Source: Acinetobacter sp. P8-3-8 (GTDB lineage: Bacteria; Pseudomonadota; Gammaproteobacteria; Pseudomonadales; Moraxellaceae). Taken from it: a stretch of DNA of 58,717 nucleotides. Positions 38,466 to 47,055 of this stretch are shown here, piece by piece (position 1 is the stretch's first letter; each line of letters starts with the position of its first letter). The notes beneath the pieces are model-generated. The model was not told where the DNA came from and searched no databases. It saw only the letters and a program-made list of their open reading frames with translations. A program made the translations under genes and the position numbers. The stretch spans positions 1 through 58,717 of the forward strand of contig NZ_AFIE01000017.1 in the NCBI RefSeq assembly GCF_000214135.1, given 5' to 3'.

Positions 38466-39629
38466 ATGGCGTCATTACTCTATTTATCCAATGGAAACTT
38501 ATATTTATTAGAAGGCAATAAAAGTATTACTGTTCCGTGCCAATCTGTGGATCAATATAAAAAGAACTTGGTTGAAATCCAACAACGAAAAGAATGGAAA
38601 TCTAAAGGGACGGGTGCTCAGTTTATGGGGGCGTATGCTCAACAGGAAGAGGCAGATTTACGTTATATCTTTCCATCAGATGCGGTGATCACGGCTGATC
38701 AAAAAGTGATTTATAGTGCTTGCTTGCAAGAAGGTACGGCAATCAATATCAAGTCATTAACAGATTTACAAGAAGCTGAAGGCTTGGTATTACGTAAAAA
38801 TGATTTTGTGGTGCAAGATATTGCTTATGATGAATCTAAACGTCGTTTAGCACTTTCGGTAAATACACAAGGTTTGGAACGTCATATTTGTATTTTACCT
38901 TTGGATGCCAATCGAACCCAATATTTGACTGAAGGGGATTGTCAGGATTCCAATCCAATGTTCGATCCACGAGATACGATGCAACTGTATTATGACTCTT
39001 GTGGTTTGGCTTATGGTGAGCATCGAATTGCTTATGGCCCTAAAGAAATTTGTCATTTAAATATGGCAACAGGGGATTTAACCACAGTTGTTGCAGACCC
39101 AAAATTTGATTTCTTTAAACCGAAAATGGACAGTCTAGGGAATTTATATTTTCTGAAACGTCCTTATTCTAAAGATGGACAGAGCAATAACTCACCAATG
39201 ACGTCATTGAAAGATATTGTTTTTGCACCATTTAAAATTATACGAGCTATTGTGGGTTGGTTGGACTTCTTTACCCAACGCTATACGGGGGAATCGTTAA
39301 AAACCACTTCAGGGAATAATCCTGCCAAAGCTCAACAAAAATCTGAAGAAGAATTATTTGTTGAGGGAAATCTGATTAAGGCGCAACAAAATTTAGAACG
39401 TAATAAAAATGCAGGTGAGAAATATCCGGGCATGATTCCAAACTCTTGGGAACTCATCAAAATGACCCCTTCAGGGGAGATGGCTACATTAAAAAAAGGG
39501 GTGATGAGTTTTGCTTTGAAGGATGACGCTATCTTATTTTCCAATGGTCAATATTTAGTTGAAATTACACCGGATCAGAATGAAAAGTTATTGGTAGAAG
39601 CAAAGTTAATTTCTAAGATTATTTGCTAA
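38466..39629 (+). CDS. Hypothetical protein, possible beta-propeller-like
   Basis: I do not recognise the family. The 387-residue protein starts MASLLYLSNGNLYLLEGN after GAAGGA (ATG 38466); the frame is open upstream to 38379, but that part looks non-coding. The first 260 residues show repeated short strands with motifs such as SNGNLYLL, DANRTQYLTEGDCQDSNPMF and DSLGNLYFL, as in WD40/TolB-like propellers. A charged linker (about 285-330) then leads to another NGQYLVEI strand. There is no signal peptide. It may be a cytoplasmic propeller-type scaffold; no function is claimed. Confidence 0.78.
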   Translation: MASLLYLSNGNLYLLEGNKSITVPCQSVDQYKKNLVEIQQRKEWKSKGTGAQFMGAYAQQEEADLRYIFPSDAVITADQKVIYSACLQEGTAINIKSLTDLQEAEGLVLRKNDFVVQDIAYDESKRRLALSVNTQGLERHICILPLDANRTQYLTEGDCQDSNPMFDPRDTMQLYYDSCGLAYGEHRIAYGPKEICHLNMATGDLTTVVADPKFDFFKPKMDSLGNLYFLKRPYSKDGQSNNSPMTSLKDIVFAPFKIIRAIVGWLDFFTQRYTGESLKTTSGNNPAKAQQKSEEELFVEGNLIKAQQNLERNKNAGEKYPGMIPNSWELIKMTPSGEMATLKKGVMSFALKDDAILFSNGQYLVEITPDQNEKLLVEAKLISKIIC

Positions 39630-39672
39630 ATCATCTCAAAACATGTCGATATTTATTCACAATGAATAGATT

Positions 39673-39709
39673 AAGATAATGTCCTTTAAAATCAAAAGGA
39701 CATTATCTT
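39673..39709. terminator. 15-bp hairpin after the hypothetical gene
   Basis: A perfect 15-bp stem (39673-39687 with 39695-39709) with loop AAAATCA lies 43 bases after the stop at 39629. The T-run after it is short, so it may be a terminator or an mRNA 3'-end stabiliser. Confidence 0.65.
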
Positions 39710-39851
39710 TCATAACAGAAGTTATGTATTTTTGATTGAGTTGTAGGATCAATAGATTTTCACTTTTGCTTAAAATTTAACAATCAATATCACTTGTTTC
39801 TCTCAAAGATTTCATTCATTGTTTTTATAAAATCCTGTTTTATGTTGTGTG

Positions 39852-40487
39852 ATGAATCTAGAGTTATTTGAACCCGAAGCCATAGACAACTTATTGCCCT
39901 ATGATGGGCAAGTCACAGACTATGGCCTAATTTTAGATACAGAGCAAAGTGACAAGTATTTAAAATATTTTTTACAGCATTTAGCATGGCAACATGATGA
40001 AGTGATTTTGCATGGTCAATACTACAAAACTGAACGTAAAGTAGTGTGGTATGGCGATGAAAATTATCAATATCACTACTCAGGGATGGCAAAACAAGCG
40101 CATGTTTGGAATCCAGCTTTATTCCGACTCAAGCAGCATATCGAACAACTCACTGGACATCACTACAACTCATGTCTTGCTAATTTATATGAGAATGGGA
40201 CACAAGCTGTCGGTTGGCATAGTGATGATGAACCTTCTCTAGTTTCGCCCGATCAGAATGTGGTGATTGCTTCATTGAGTTTAGGCGCAACCCGTAAATT
40301 CAGTTTTAAGCACAAATGGAAAGCCGAAAAAGTCGATTTATTATTACAAAGTGGGCAATTGATTGTGATGCAAGGGCAGACACAGCGTTATTGGAAGCAT
40401 TGTCTGGCGAAGTCTTTAAGAGTGATTGAACCACGTGTGAATTTAACCTTTCGGCGTTTTTATTCTGATGAGAGTGAGCAAAATTAA
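39852..40487 (+). CDS. AlkB-family Fe/2-oxoglutarate dioxygenase
   Basis: A 211-residue AlkB-family enzyme. Its pattern is closer to the short ALKBH2/3-type bacterial members than to E. coli AlkB: the metal triad is His123, Asp125 (GWHSDDE) and His183 (WKHCL), and the 2-oxoglutarate-binding arginines lie in RVNLTFRR (about 195-202). The nucleotide-recognition lid includes YGDENYQYHYSG. It would reverse N-alkyl damage on DNA or RNA bases. The second codon of a GTG-ATG pair is used as the start. There is no ada gene nearby and no visible regulatory site. Confidence 0.88.
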   Translation: MNLELFEPEAIDNLLPYDGQVTDYGLILDTEQSDKYLKYFLQHLAWQHDEVILHGQYYKTERKVVWYGDENYQYHYSGMAKQAHVWNPALFRLKQHIEQLTGHHYNSCLANLYENGTQAVGWHSDDEPSLVSPDQNVVIASLSLGATRKFSFKHKWKAEKVDLLLQSGQLIVMQGQTQRYWKHCLAKSLRVIEPRVNLTFRRFYSDESEQN

Positions 40488-40566
40488 ATAACCATTTTGA
40501 CAATCTCTAATGGATAAATTCAAATCATTCGCCAATTCATCCATTAAGCATAGCAATAAAGTGACA

Positions 40567-40603
40567 TAAAAAAATGCCAGTCAGTTTTAACACTGACTAG
40601 CAT
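40567..40603 (-). terminator. Terminator of the IclR-type gene
   Basis: An interrupted stem ATGC-AGTCAGT/ACTGACT-GCAT (40574-40585 with 40592-40603) with one bulge position. On the minus strand it is followed by a run of seven T residues (40567-40573 as A on plus). It lies downstream of the regulator gene ending at 40739. Confidence 0.8.
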
Positions 40604-40738
40604 CACTCTGAGTCGATATTACCTTGGAAAAATAATATCTGATATCATGTACCACTGGAGAACATAATCATAATATGAGAATTTGATGTAATTTACAAGA
40701 ATTGCAATTGTAAACTTTTGTTTAAATTATCGCCCAGA

Positions 40739-41542
40739 TCAAAAAATCTTAGCACTTGAGTTGAGTTCAGATAGTTGATCATTTTCAGAGAGTGCTTGAT
40801 AACGTTTTTCAATCTGAGCTGCTGAATCTTCCAATGTTTCGATCAGTTTTTGCAAATTGACATACTCAAAACGGTTTTTAGACGCCAGTACAGTCAAGGC
40901 AAGTGGCGCTTCTTTACTTGAGAATTTCACAGGAATGGATAGACCAGAAACATTCGGATCAAGTTCTCCTTGAGAAAAATAATAACCTTGTTTCTTGATT
41001 TTCTTCATTTTATTAATAAAAGTTTCTTCATCCTCAGCAAAACCAACTTCTGCCAATTGCGTTTGGAAACGTGTGTAATAATGATGAATATTTTGTTTGG
41101 ACAGATGTGCCATGATTGCTTTAGGAGATGAACCCATATAAACAGGGCGTGGACAGCCACGGCCATAGGTCAATAATGTTTCATCTCGATACACCTCATG
41201 GTGAATATCAATACAATAATCATGATTTAAATGCGTAAGCAAACAACAAAGTTCAGTCCGTTCAGAAATTTCTTGCATGAAAGGTTTACTGATTTGTACC
41301 AATGGATCAGTCGTTCTAGAAATATAATCCATAACCGCAATTTTAGGGCCGAGCGTATAATCGCCTGAAGTGCCGCTTAAGCGTTGTAAAATATCTGCTG
41401 AAACCAATTCTTTTAAATAACGGTAACTGGTGGGTTTAGACAACCCCAACTCTTCACAAATTACATCAACATTGATGACAGGGCGAGAGACTGAAAATAA
41501 GTCTAAAACAGTGAGAATTTTTCCAAAACTAGAAAGAGCCAT
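40739..41542 (-). CDS. IclR-family transcriptional regulator
   Basis: A 267-residue IclR-type regulator: an N-terminal winged helix-turn-helix (LGLSKPTSYRYLKELVSADIL, read as two halves around residues 33-53) and a C-terminal effector domain with the family's cysteine and glycine positions (ELCCLLTHL, GSSPKAIMAHL, QGELDPNVSGLSIPV). IclR proteins often sense aromatic acids or glyoxylate. It is divergent from an FUSC-DUF1656-HlyD efflux operon and is its probable regulator. ATG 41542 has GTAGG upstream; a TTG at 41557 is in frame. Confidence 0.9.
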   Translation of the reverse strand: MALSSFGKILTVLDLFSVSRPVINVDVICEELGLSKPTSYRYLKELVSADILQRLSGTSGDYTLGPKIAVMDYISRTTDPLVQISKPFMQEISERTELCCLLTHLNHDYCIDIHHEVYRDETLLTYGRGCPRPVYMGSSPKAIMAHLSKQNIHHYYTRFQTQLAEVGFAEDEETFINKMKKIKKQGYYFSQGELDPNVSGLSIPVKFSSKEAPLALTVLASKNRFEYVNLQKLIETLEDSAAQIEKRYQALSENDQLSELNSSAKIF

Positions 41543-42104
41543 GAATGACCTACTCAATTAGTGAGAATCAAAAAATAAAAGCTAATGTTACGTTATAACA
41601 AATTGTTCAATAAAAATCAGCGTAATTTGTATGGTAATTACAGATTGTTTAAAAATGAATAACTTAAACAACAGTTTGAGAATGTTGTATAAATCTTACA
41701 TTATTATATTATAAAAAAGTTAATAAATTATCAAATTAAGATATTTTTATTGACGAATTGTGTTTTTCTTGCCAAAATTGCAGCAAGAATATTCGATGAT
41801 GAAATTTATATTTTGAAATGGAATGAAATTTCAGCATAGATTGGGCGTATTCTCTTCTCAAAAGCTGTACTCAGAACAAAGTTCCATCGAGTTCTCAAAT
41901 CCATAATTTATTGTTTTTGAAGATTAACCTCACTGTTTATATGTTAAATGGTGCGGTTTCTTGGTCGTGTGGAAAATATTGTGTGCGACATCTATCTTAA
42001 TTGTTCAACAAATATGATGTTGATGATCGTTCAGTACGTTGTAAACCAGAGAGGTATAAATTGAGAGAGATTTCAAATGATTAAGGTTATAGCGAGTCGC
42101 ATTC
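41543..42104. other. Divergent intergenic region between IclR regulator and efflux operon
   Basis: About 560 bases, AT-rich, without a convincing gene. It must hold both divergent promoters and probably the IclR operator. I could not pick a single convincing IclR palindrome or promoter by eye. No repeat element of the families seen elsewhere in the window is present. Confidence 0.45.
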
Positions 42105-44189
42105 ATGTTATTAATCAAACCACTATTGGCTTTTAGACCCAATAAACTGGATTGGATTTTTGCGATTAAAACATTTATCGCAGGCATGTTGGCGCTTTAT
42201 ATTGCATTTGTACTTGATCTTAGTAATCCAATTTGGGCGATCGGCACGGTATTTGTAATTGCCAATCCTTATTCTGGTATGACTGCTTCAAAAAGTATTT
42301 ATCGTTTATTGGGAACATTATTTGGCGCGATTTTCGCAGTCGCAATCATGCCTTATTTAATTAATACACCGCTACTATTCACTTTTGTTTTGGCATCATG
42401 GGTGGGTATTTGTCTTTATCTTTCCCTGATTGATCGATCACCTCGAAGTTATGTGGTGATGTTAGCGGGTTATACCGCTGTCATTATTTGCTTTAACTCC
42501 ATTTACTATATCGACAAAATTTCTATTTTCGATATGGCTTTGGGCCGTTTTCTTGAGATTTCTTTAGGTGTTGCTTGTAGTGCTGTCGTGACAGCAACTA
42601 TTTTCCCGATGCATTTGGGGCCTGTCGTACAAGTACGAGTCACGAAAACTTTGCAGGACACCAAACAGGCTTTTGATTCAATTTTGTCAAATCATCAACA
42701 TTTGGATAGTTATACCCAACTTCTCGCGGGAATCACTCGAGATACTTCTGATATTCATACCATGGCTGTGCATTTGAGTTATGAAAAATCTAAATTCAAA
42801 GGCATGACGAAGCCACTTCAGGAGTTATTACACCAAGTCACAATGTTGGTTGCGAACTTGGTTGCGATGTCTGAAAGAATTAAGCAATTGGATCAAATTG
42901 ACCTGACGTATAGGCAATATCTTCAAGCATTACACGATGATGTAGAAGCATTTTTAGATGATAAAAATGCCATTGAGGAAAACGAGTTAAAACAGTTACC
43001 TGCAACATTTGAACAAAAATTTCAAATCATTGTTGAACACGCTACGCCTGAACAGCAGATTATTTTAGGTAGTTTGAAAATGGATGTTCGCCATTTCATT
43101 CTAAACTTTCGTGCAGTGAAGTTGATTTGGCAACGTATACAAGTTGGGGATAATACTTTACCCAAAATGATCGCACCATTGACAACAGCATATCCGAGCC
43201 TACATCGGGACTATGGGGCTGCTGTACGAGGTGGTTTGTCGGCATTTTTAACGATCATTATCGCATGCTTGATTTGGATTTATAGCGGCTGGAAAACAGG
43301 GTTCATGTTGGCTGAAATGGCGGCGATTACAGCCTGTGTTTTGACCTTTTTAGATGATCCTGTACCCGCACTTAAAGTTTTTATTCGTGCAAGTGTCTAT
43401 GGTGCAATTTTAGTCTTTATTTATGCCTTTGGTATTTTCCCACATGTGACTACATTTTGGGAATTGATGGTAGTTTTGGCGCCTTTTATCATATTTTGCG
43501 TGATGTTGTATCCGCATCCTCCACTCAATGGATTGGGGCTGCCTTTGATTATGAATACGGTAATGGGTTTAGGGCTACAAAACCGCTATGCCATGGATCA
43601 AATTGCTTACTTTGATTTTTCGATTAGTACCATTTTTGGCCCTATTATTTCCGTGCTTGTGGTGCATGTAGTTCGTTCTATGTCACCAGATATTACCGTA
43701 CAGCGGATATTGGCAAGGCACTATAAAGCTATGCGAGAAACGATTGATATGCCTTATGGTATTGGTTTTAAAATACATTTGCGTAGCATGCTGGATCGTA
43801 TTGGTGTGCTGAATACCAAGCCTGTGCAGTCTGAACAATTGAAAATTGAAATTAATAACGCCTTGATTGAATCTAGTGCTGCAATTGATTTGGCTCGGTT
43901 GCAAGAGCTGGTGAAAAAGTTATCTCCAGAATCCGCAGTCAGACATTCTATTGTTGAATTGCAAAAATTATTGGATCAATGGTTAGCACAGCGTGAAGTC
44001 AATCAATTTGGTCAAAATGTACCAACAGCATTGCTTGCCATGTTTGATCAGGTGCTTATTGATGTTCAATCAGTGGGTGATGAGGATATTCGTCAGCGTG
44101 TAGAAATTTCAGTGAATAATATTCGAAATAGTATTTGTCACCAACATGTTGAGCCTAACCCGGATTCAGTGGCTTTAGTCGGAGCATAA
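42105..44189 (+). CDS. FUSC-family inner-membrane efflux protein (AaeB-like)
   Basis: A 694-residue inner-membrane protein of the FUSC/aromatic acid exporter family. It has two blocks of membrane helices (about 20-175 and 370-520), each followed by a large cytoplasmic region (about 180-355 and 530-690), with the family segments NPIWAIGTVFVIANPYSG and GLSAFLTIIIACLIWIYSGW. E. coli AaeB (p-hydroxybenzoic acid efflux) has this layout. It is followed after 1 base by a DUF1656 gene and then by a HlyD-type adaptor, the standard three-gene set. No outer-membrane channel gene is present, so TolC-like proteins elsewhere would be used. Confidence 0.9.
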   Translation: MLLIKPLLAFRPNKLDWIFAIKTFIAGMLALYIAFVLDLSNPIWAIGTVFVIANPYSGMTASKSIYRLLGTLFGAIFAVAIMPYLINTPLLFTFVLASWVGICLYLSLIDRSPRSYVVMLAGYTAVIICFNSIYYIDKISIFDMALGRFLEISLGVACSAVVTATIFPMHLGPVVQVRVTKTLQDTKQAFDSILSNHQHLDSYTQLLAGITRDTSDIHTMAVHLSYEKSKFKGMTKPLQELLHQVTMLVANLVAMSERIKQLDQIDLTYRQYLQALHDDVEAFLDDKNAIEENELKQLPATFEQKFQIIVEHATPEQQIILGSLKMDVRHFILNFRAVKLIWQRIQVGDNTLPKMIAPLTTAYPSLHRDYGAAVRGGLSAFLTIIIACLIWIYSGWKTGFMLAEMAAITACVLTFLDDPVPALKVFIRASVYGAILVFIYAFGIFPHVTTFWELMVVLAPFIIFCVMLYPHPPLNGLGLPLIMNTVMGLGLQNRYAMDQIAYFDFSISTIFGPIISVLVVHVVRSMSPDITVQRILARHYKAMRETIDMPYGIGFKIHLRSMLDRIGVLNTKPVQSEQLKIEINNALIESSAAIDLARLQELVKKLSPESAVRHSIVELQKLLDQWLAQREVNQFGQNVPTALLAMFDQVLIDVQSVGDEDIRQRVEISVNNIRNSICHQHVEPNPDSVALVGA

Positions 44190-44190
44190 A

Positions 44191-44397
44191 ATGGGTGAAT
44201 TTAATATTTATGGTGTTTATGTTCCTGCATTTTTGATTCAAGCAATTCTGGCATATCTTTTGTTCAAAATTGTGGTCATTGGTTTAGATCGCTTGACTGA
44301 AAAAAACTGGATCATTTTCCCCGCGATTTTTAATTTGTGTGTGTATTTGATTTTATTGTGCGGTATGCATTGGTTATTTATTGGATTAGGACTGTAA
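44191..44397 (+). CDS. DUF1656 small membrane protein of the efflux operon
   Basis: A 68-residue protein of the DUF1656/AaeX-like family, with two membrane helices (about 11-29 and 44-66) and the typical start GEFNIYGVYVP. It is found with FUSC and HlyD genes across Proteobacteria, and its function is unknown; an accessory role in the pump is inferred from constant association. It is joined to the FUSC gene with a 1-base gap and lies 35 bases before the adaptor gene. Confidence 0.9.
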   Translation: MGEFNIYGVYVPAFLIQAILAYLLFKIVVIGLDRLTEKNWIIFPAIFNLCVYLILLCGMHWLFIGLGL

Positions 44398-44432
44398 GTT
44401 CACTTTTGAATTTGATGAAAAATAGGTAAATC

Positions 44433-45440
44433 ATGAAAACGTTTGATATACGGAAAGCGATACGACCATTCGGTTTTGTTGTGGTGTTATTGATCGCAAT
44501 AGTATGTATTGTCCATGTTTGGGATTACTATAATGCTGAACCTTGGACGCGAGATGGTCGTATACGTGGTGATGTGATTCAAGTGTCTTCTGATATTTCT
44601 GGATTAGTGACTGAAGTTTTGGTTCAGGATAATCAAACTGTGAAAAAAGGGCAGGTACTTTTCAAAATTGATTTAGCACGTCAAGCTTTAGATGTTGAAC
44701 AATCGAAAGCTGATTTAGCCAAAGCCAAATCAGGTTTGGCAGAAGCGGAAGCAGGTTTGGCTCAGGCTAAAGCCAATGTCATTAAGTCACAAGCCAATAT
44801 TAATTTGGCGGATAAGAATGCTAAGCGCTATTCAGATTTGATGGATGGTGCGATTTCAAAACAAGAGCAAGATCAAATGTTTGCTCAGCGTGATCAATCG
44901 CATGCAGAACATCAACAACTTGAGGCTGCAATTCAACAGTCAGAAGCCAATATTAAACAGCAAAAAGCTTTGATCGAGGCTGCGACCAGTAATGTGCATT
45001 TAGCTCAGTTGAATATGAATCGTGCTGAAGTGGTTGCACCTGCCGATGGAACACTCTCAAATTTTGATATGCGTATAGGGAACTATGTCAAAGTTGGGCA
45101 GGCTGTTGCTGCATTATTGGATCGTAAGCAGTTATATGTGGTTGGTTATTTTGAAGAAACCAAACTGAATAAAATCCATTTGGGTGATCCTGCTACTGTT
45201 CAGTTGATGGGGGATTCATTTAAATACAAAGGTCATGTGCAAGGTATTGCTTCTGGTATCGAAGATCGTGAACGGACGACTTCATCAGGTTTATTGGCGA
45301 ATGTAAATCCAACCTTCAGTTGGGTGCGTTTGGCACAACGTGTACCTGTTAAAATCGTTTTGGATGAGGTACCACATGACTCTCTAGCTTTCGTTGCAGG
45401 ACGAACAGCAACAGTACATATTTTAGAGCGTAAAAAATAA
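44433..45440 (+). CDS. HlyD-family periplasmic adaptor (AaeA/EmrA-like)
   Basis: A 335-residue membrane-fusion protein. One N-terminal membrane helix (about 12-31) is followed by the biotinyl-lipoyl-like half VSSDISGLVTEVLVQDNQ (about 51-68) and KKGQVLFKID, a long coiled-coil hairpin (about 82-195, Ala/Gln/Lys-rich), the second half VVAPADGTLSNF and a beta-barrel domain ending at GRTATVHILERKK. It would link the FUSC pump to an outer-membrane channel. It is the third gene of the operon and is followed by a terminator 55 bases later. Confidence 0.93.
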   Translation: MKTFDIRKAIRPFGFVVVLLIAIVCIVHVWDYYNAEPWTRDGRIRGDVIQVSSDISGLVTEVLVQDNQTVKKGQVLFKIDLARQALDVEQSKADLAKAKSGLAEAEAGLAQAKANVIKSQANINLADKNAKRYSDLMDGAISKQEQDQMFAQRDQSHAEHQQLEAAIQQSEANIKQQKALIEAATSNVHLAQLNMNRAEVVAPADGTLSNFDMRIGNYVKVGQAVAALLDRKQLYVVGYFEETKLNKIHLGDPATVQLMGDSFKYKGHVQGIASGIEDRERTTSSGLLANVNPTFSWVRLAQRVPVKIVLDEVPHDSLAFVAGRTATVHILERKK

Positions 45441-45495
45441 CGAATTTTAATTTTTTTCTTTATCAATAATTTCATCAATTGTTTTATTAAATGTT

Positions 45496-45519
45496 AACCC
45501 ATCGAAAGATGGGTTTTTT
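45496..45519 (+). terminator. Terminator of the FUSC-DUF1656-HlyD operon
   Basis: Stem AACCCATC/GATGGGTT (45496-45503 with 45508-45515) with a GAAA tetraloop and a T-tract to 45519. It lies 55 bases after the HlyD stop. Confidence 0.93.
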
Positions 45520-45562
45520 ACAACAATCTCAATGATTAAGTTTTAAAGTCTTGGTATCTATT

Positions 45563-45923
45563 TAACGTCAGTTCGGGATAAATTCTGATGTAAGGTATTG
45601 AAAAGATAGATCAGGCACAACGGAGTCTTACCATTTAAAGTCAGATACAAGAATTAACCCACTTCGTCTTGCACTTCGTTTGAAATATATTTCAATCTTG
45701 TTCAGGTTCGACCTGAGAGGTACTACCTCGCAAGGCTTTCGGGATGAGTGGCACTGCCACGCAAGGGCAAAACCATTTGTCAGTCGCCAACTCGACAGAT
45801 ATCTTCAAGTGCCAAATATATTGCAAAAACAGTATATTGCAAATGTAGCCCGGCCTCAAACAATGCGACTGACGTTTCCGCGTATCGTATAGTAGGGAAC
45901 ATACTTATCTCGAGTTCAGGTTA
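45563..45923. mobile_element. Inverted-repeat-bounded non-coding segment (possible MITE or IS remnant)
   Basis: A segment of 361 bp between convergent genes. Its ends TAACGTCAGTTCGGGATAA (45563-45581) and, inverted, TAACCTGAACTCGAGATAA (45905-45923) agree at 14 of 19 bases. No transposase-like frame is present. Inside lie the palindrome TTGAAATATATTTCAA near 45690 and three small hairpins in a row; two of them are TGAG-AGGT-ACT-ACCT-CGCAAG (45714-45734) and TGAG-TGGC-ACT-GCCA-CGCAAG (45745-45765). The right end lies 4 bases from the ruvX stop. No target duplication is clear. Confidence 0.5.
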
Positions 45924-45927
45924 TTTA

Positions 45928-46371
45928 CTAAGGTGTAACGCCTTCAGGATTTCGATACCAGCTTTCAATAAATAATGCTGCTGCAATACTATCTGCGGCT
46001 AAATTTTTACCACGACCTTGAGCTTGATAATGTTCTAATTCATCTCGTGCTTCACGTGTGGTTAAACGCTCATCGACCATCAAGGTTTCAATATTGGTTT
46101 GATGGCGTAAGCGTCGAGCAAATTTTCGAGCTCGGGTCGATAATTCAGATTCTGAATCATCCATATTTAATGGCAAGCCCACTAAAAATAAACTGGGTTG
46201 ATGCTGTTTGACAATTTTTAATAAATTATCCCAGTTGGGGATGCCATCTTTCATTGGGAACAGTGGCAAAGGATTTACACTTTGGATCAAAGATGAACCA
46301 ACAGCCATCCCCATTTTCTGTGTACCAAAATCAAAAGCCATGATGAGTTGTGGGGCTGTTAAATCAAGCAT
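45928..46371 (-). CDS. ruvX: Holliday junction resolvase-like RuvX (YqgF)
   Basis: RuvX/YqgF is an RNase H-fold nuclease implicated in 16S rRNA 5'-end maturation and, in some bacteria, junction resolution. The 147-residue protein has the first acidic motif [14 protein letters not shown] (about 12-25), [12 protein letters not shown] in the middle and [10 protein letters not shown] with [12 protein letters not shown] near the end, the expected catalytic acidic residues. The start MLDLTAPQ overlaps the yqgE stop by 8 bases, giving translational coupling. The IR-bounded segment begins 5 bases beyond its stop codon. Confidence 0.92.
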   Translation of the reverse strand: MLDLTAPQLIMAFDFGTQKMGMAVGSSLIQSVNPLPLFPMKDGIPNWDNLLKIVKQHQPSLFLVGLPLNMDDSESELSTRARKFARRLRHQTNIETLMVDERLTTREARDELEHYQAQGRGKNLAADSIAAALFIESWYRNPEGVTP

Positions 46372-46918
46372 GTCCAATCTCAGAAGATAACCACGTACGA
46401 TCAATGCCCATTTTACGGTATGCAGCATCCCAACGGTCGGTATACGGTAAATTAAAGACCAGATCCATATCTGAATCACAAATCAGCCAGTCACCTTTGG
46501 CAATTTCATCTTCGAGTTGATTCTTCGCCCAACTGGCATAACCCAAAGCAATTTGATAACGATCTACGCCTTCATTGTGAGCAATCGCATCTAAAATATC
46601 TTTACTGGTGGTAATGCACAGGTTTTCCCCAACAGCAATCGAAGAATGCCAAGTCGGTTGACCTGTATGCAAGACAAACCCTGCTTCGGGACGCAGAGGC
46701 CCACCTTGTAGCACCTCATGAGGATGTACATGATCGGCTGCTATTTCTAAATCATTGAGCAGTTCTTTGACCTGAATGCCAGCAGGACGATTGATAATAA
46801 TGCCTTGAGCGCCGTCTTCATCATGCCGAGCAATATAAATCACGGTATTTGCAAAAAAATCATCCGCTAAATCAGGAGGGGCGATTAAGCAGCGATGTGA
46901 AAGATATTGTTTGGTCAC
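46364..46918 (-). CDS. yqgE: YqgE/AlgH family protein
   Basis: A 184-residue YqgE/AlgH family protein. The start [23 protein letters not shown], read in two parts, has the family's APPDL motif, and the characteristic GIIINRPAG (about 40-48), [16 protein letters not shown] and [16 protein letters not shown] segments follow. Its biochemical function is unknown; it is nearly always next to ruvX, as here, where the two overlap by 8 bases. AlgH was named for an effect on alginate in Pseudomonas, but there is no alginate context in this window. Confidence 0.93.
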   Translation of the reverse strand: MTKQYLSHRCLIAPPDLADDFFANTVIYIARHDEDGAQGIIINRPAGIQVKELLNDLEIAADHVHPHEVLQGGPLRPEAGFVLHTGQPTWHSSIAVGENLCITTSKDILDAIAHNEGVDRYQIALGYASWAKNQLEDEIAKGDWLICDSDMDLVFNLPYTDRWDAAYRKMGIDRTWLSSEIGHA

Positions 46919-47005
46919 CTATGGACTGCTCCTGCGATTTATATATGAAGGATTAAAGTTTTATGGATAGATTGTCCTATTTAAATTTCAACATACTAGA
47001 CAAAT

Positions 47006-47040
47006 CGATATTCACCAAATAGTTTTTAAGGTGAATATCG
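47006..47040 (-). terminator. 11-bp inverted repeat downstream of recN
   Basis: A perfect stem CGATATTCACC/GGTGAATATCG (47006-47016 with 47030-47040) separated by 13 bases, located 15 bases beyond the recN stop on the minus strand. The T-run after it is weak (ATTTG), so it may be a terminator or a binding palindrome. Confidence 0.5.
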
Positions 47041-47055
47041 CCATATTGAATCTTT

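Noticed and set aside
45680-45892. 70-residue reading frame in the segment upstream of the ruvX stop
   Set aside because: Codons run through the palindromes and hairpins, there is no ribosome-binding sequence and no protein family resemblance.
45563-45923. RNase P RNA, tmRNA or 6S RNA
   Set aside because: The conserved core sequences of these RNAs, such as the RNase P GAGGAAAGTC element and the tmRNA 5' end, are not seen.
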